Shown piece after piece: positions 5,562 to 5,708 of a stretch of 5,708 nt of DNA. This DNA is from Nitrospirota bacterium (GTDB taxonomy: Bacteria > Nitrospirota_A > Leptospirillia > Leptospirillales > Leptospirillaceae). The number at the start of each line of letters is the position of its first letter. The first letter of the stretch is position 1. A program made the translations under genes and the position numbers. The notes below the pieces were generated by a model. It saw only the letters and a program-made list of their open reading frames with translations. It had not been told where the DNA came from and did no database searches. Location of the stretch: contig JAMCWZ010000032.1 of the NCBI GenBank assembly GCA_023480765.1, positions 1 to 5,708 of the forward strand, in the 5' to 3' direction.

Positions 5562-5708
5562 ATGCTGAAGGAATTTACAAAATTCATGATGCGGGGCAAT
5601 GTCCTGGACATGGCGGTCGGGATCATCATCGGTGCCGCTTTCGGGAAAATTGTCAATTCTCTCGTCTCCGATGTGATTATGCCCCCGATCGGTCTTTTGC
5701 TTGGAAAA
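5562..5708 (+). CDS. mscL: Large-conductance mechanosensitive channel MscL, 3'-truncated by window edge
   Basis: The first 49 codons are present and the frame is open at the right edge; the full protein is usually about 130-150 residues. MscL is a homopentameric inner-membrane channel that opens under membrane tension to release solutes during hypo-osmotic shock. The N-terminal amphipathic helix ([12 protein letters not shown]) is followed by the pore-lining first membrane helix with [18 protein letters not shown] (18-35) and [10 protein letters not shown] (39-48), nearly identical in pattern to the E. coli protein. The E. coli gate residues Leu19 and Val23 correspond to Met17 and Ile21 here, so the hydrophobic constriction is kept. 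ATG 5562 has a strong, well-spaced AGGAG. It is divergent from the peptidase and cbi genes and so belongs to a separate transcript. Confidence 0.97.
   Translation, partial: MLKEFTKFMMRGNVLDMAVGIIIGAAFGKIVNSLVSDVIMPPIGLLLGK

Overview
The window is a bacterial chromosomal segment dominated by a leftward (minus-strand) cluster for the anaerobic, early-cobalt-insertion route of corrin-ring (vitamin B12) synthesis. Reading in the direction of transcription, from right to left, the genes are: a YgjP-like zinc metallopeptidase (4343-5176), cbiD (3064-4236), cbiE (2451-3092), cbiT (1806-2423), cbiG (673-1809), and cbiH/cobJ, which runs off the left edge (632 to 1). On the far right mscL, for the large-conductance mechanosensitive channel, starts rightward at 5562 and runs off the right edge.

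The cbi genes are packed as one operon. cbiD and cbiE overlap by 29 bases, cbiE and cbiT are 27 bases apart, cbiT and cbiG share an ATGA stop/start overlap, and cbiG and cbiH are 40 bases apart. CbiH contracts the ring and methylates C17, CbiG opens the delta-lactone and releases the two-carbon fragment, CbiD methylates C1, CbiE methylates C5, and CbiT methylates C15 and decarboxylates. CbiF, CbiJ, CbiC, CbiL and a cobaltochelatase are not in the window; if clustered, they should lie left of position 1. CbiD and CbiG mark the anaerobic pathway.

The host is not certain. The gene set and moderate base composition fit several Gram-negative lineages, such as Nitrospirota (Leptospirillum-like) or delta-proteobacteria, but this is a weak guess. 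Several starts are non-ATG: TTG for cbiD, and GTG for cbiE and for the peptidase gene.

The most notable non-genic signal is a perfect 16-bp palindrome, TGTTCCACGTGGAACA, at 5015-5030 inside the peptidase gene. It matches the class of parS centromere sites bound by ParB, and is a candidate chromosome-segregation site embedded in a coding sequence. The 385-bp region between the divergent peptidase and mscL genes holds no convincing gene. It contains possible back-to-back promoter elements and two adjacent hairpins just before mscL. No clearly new biological system was found.
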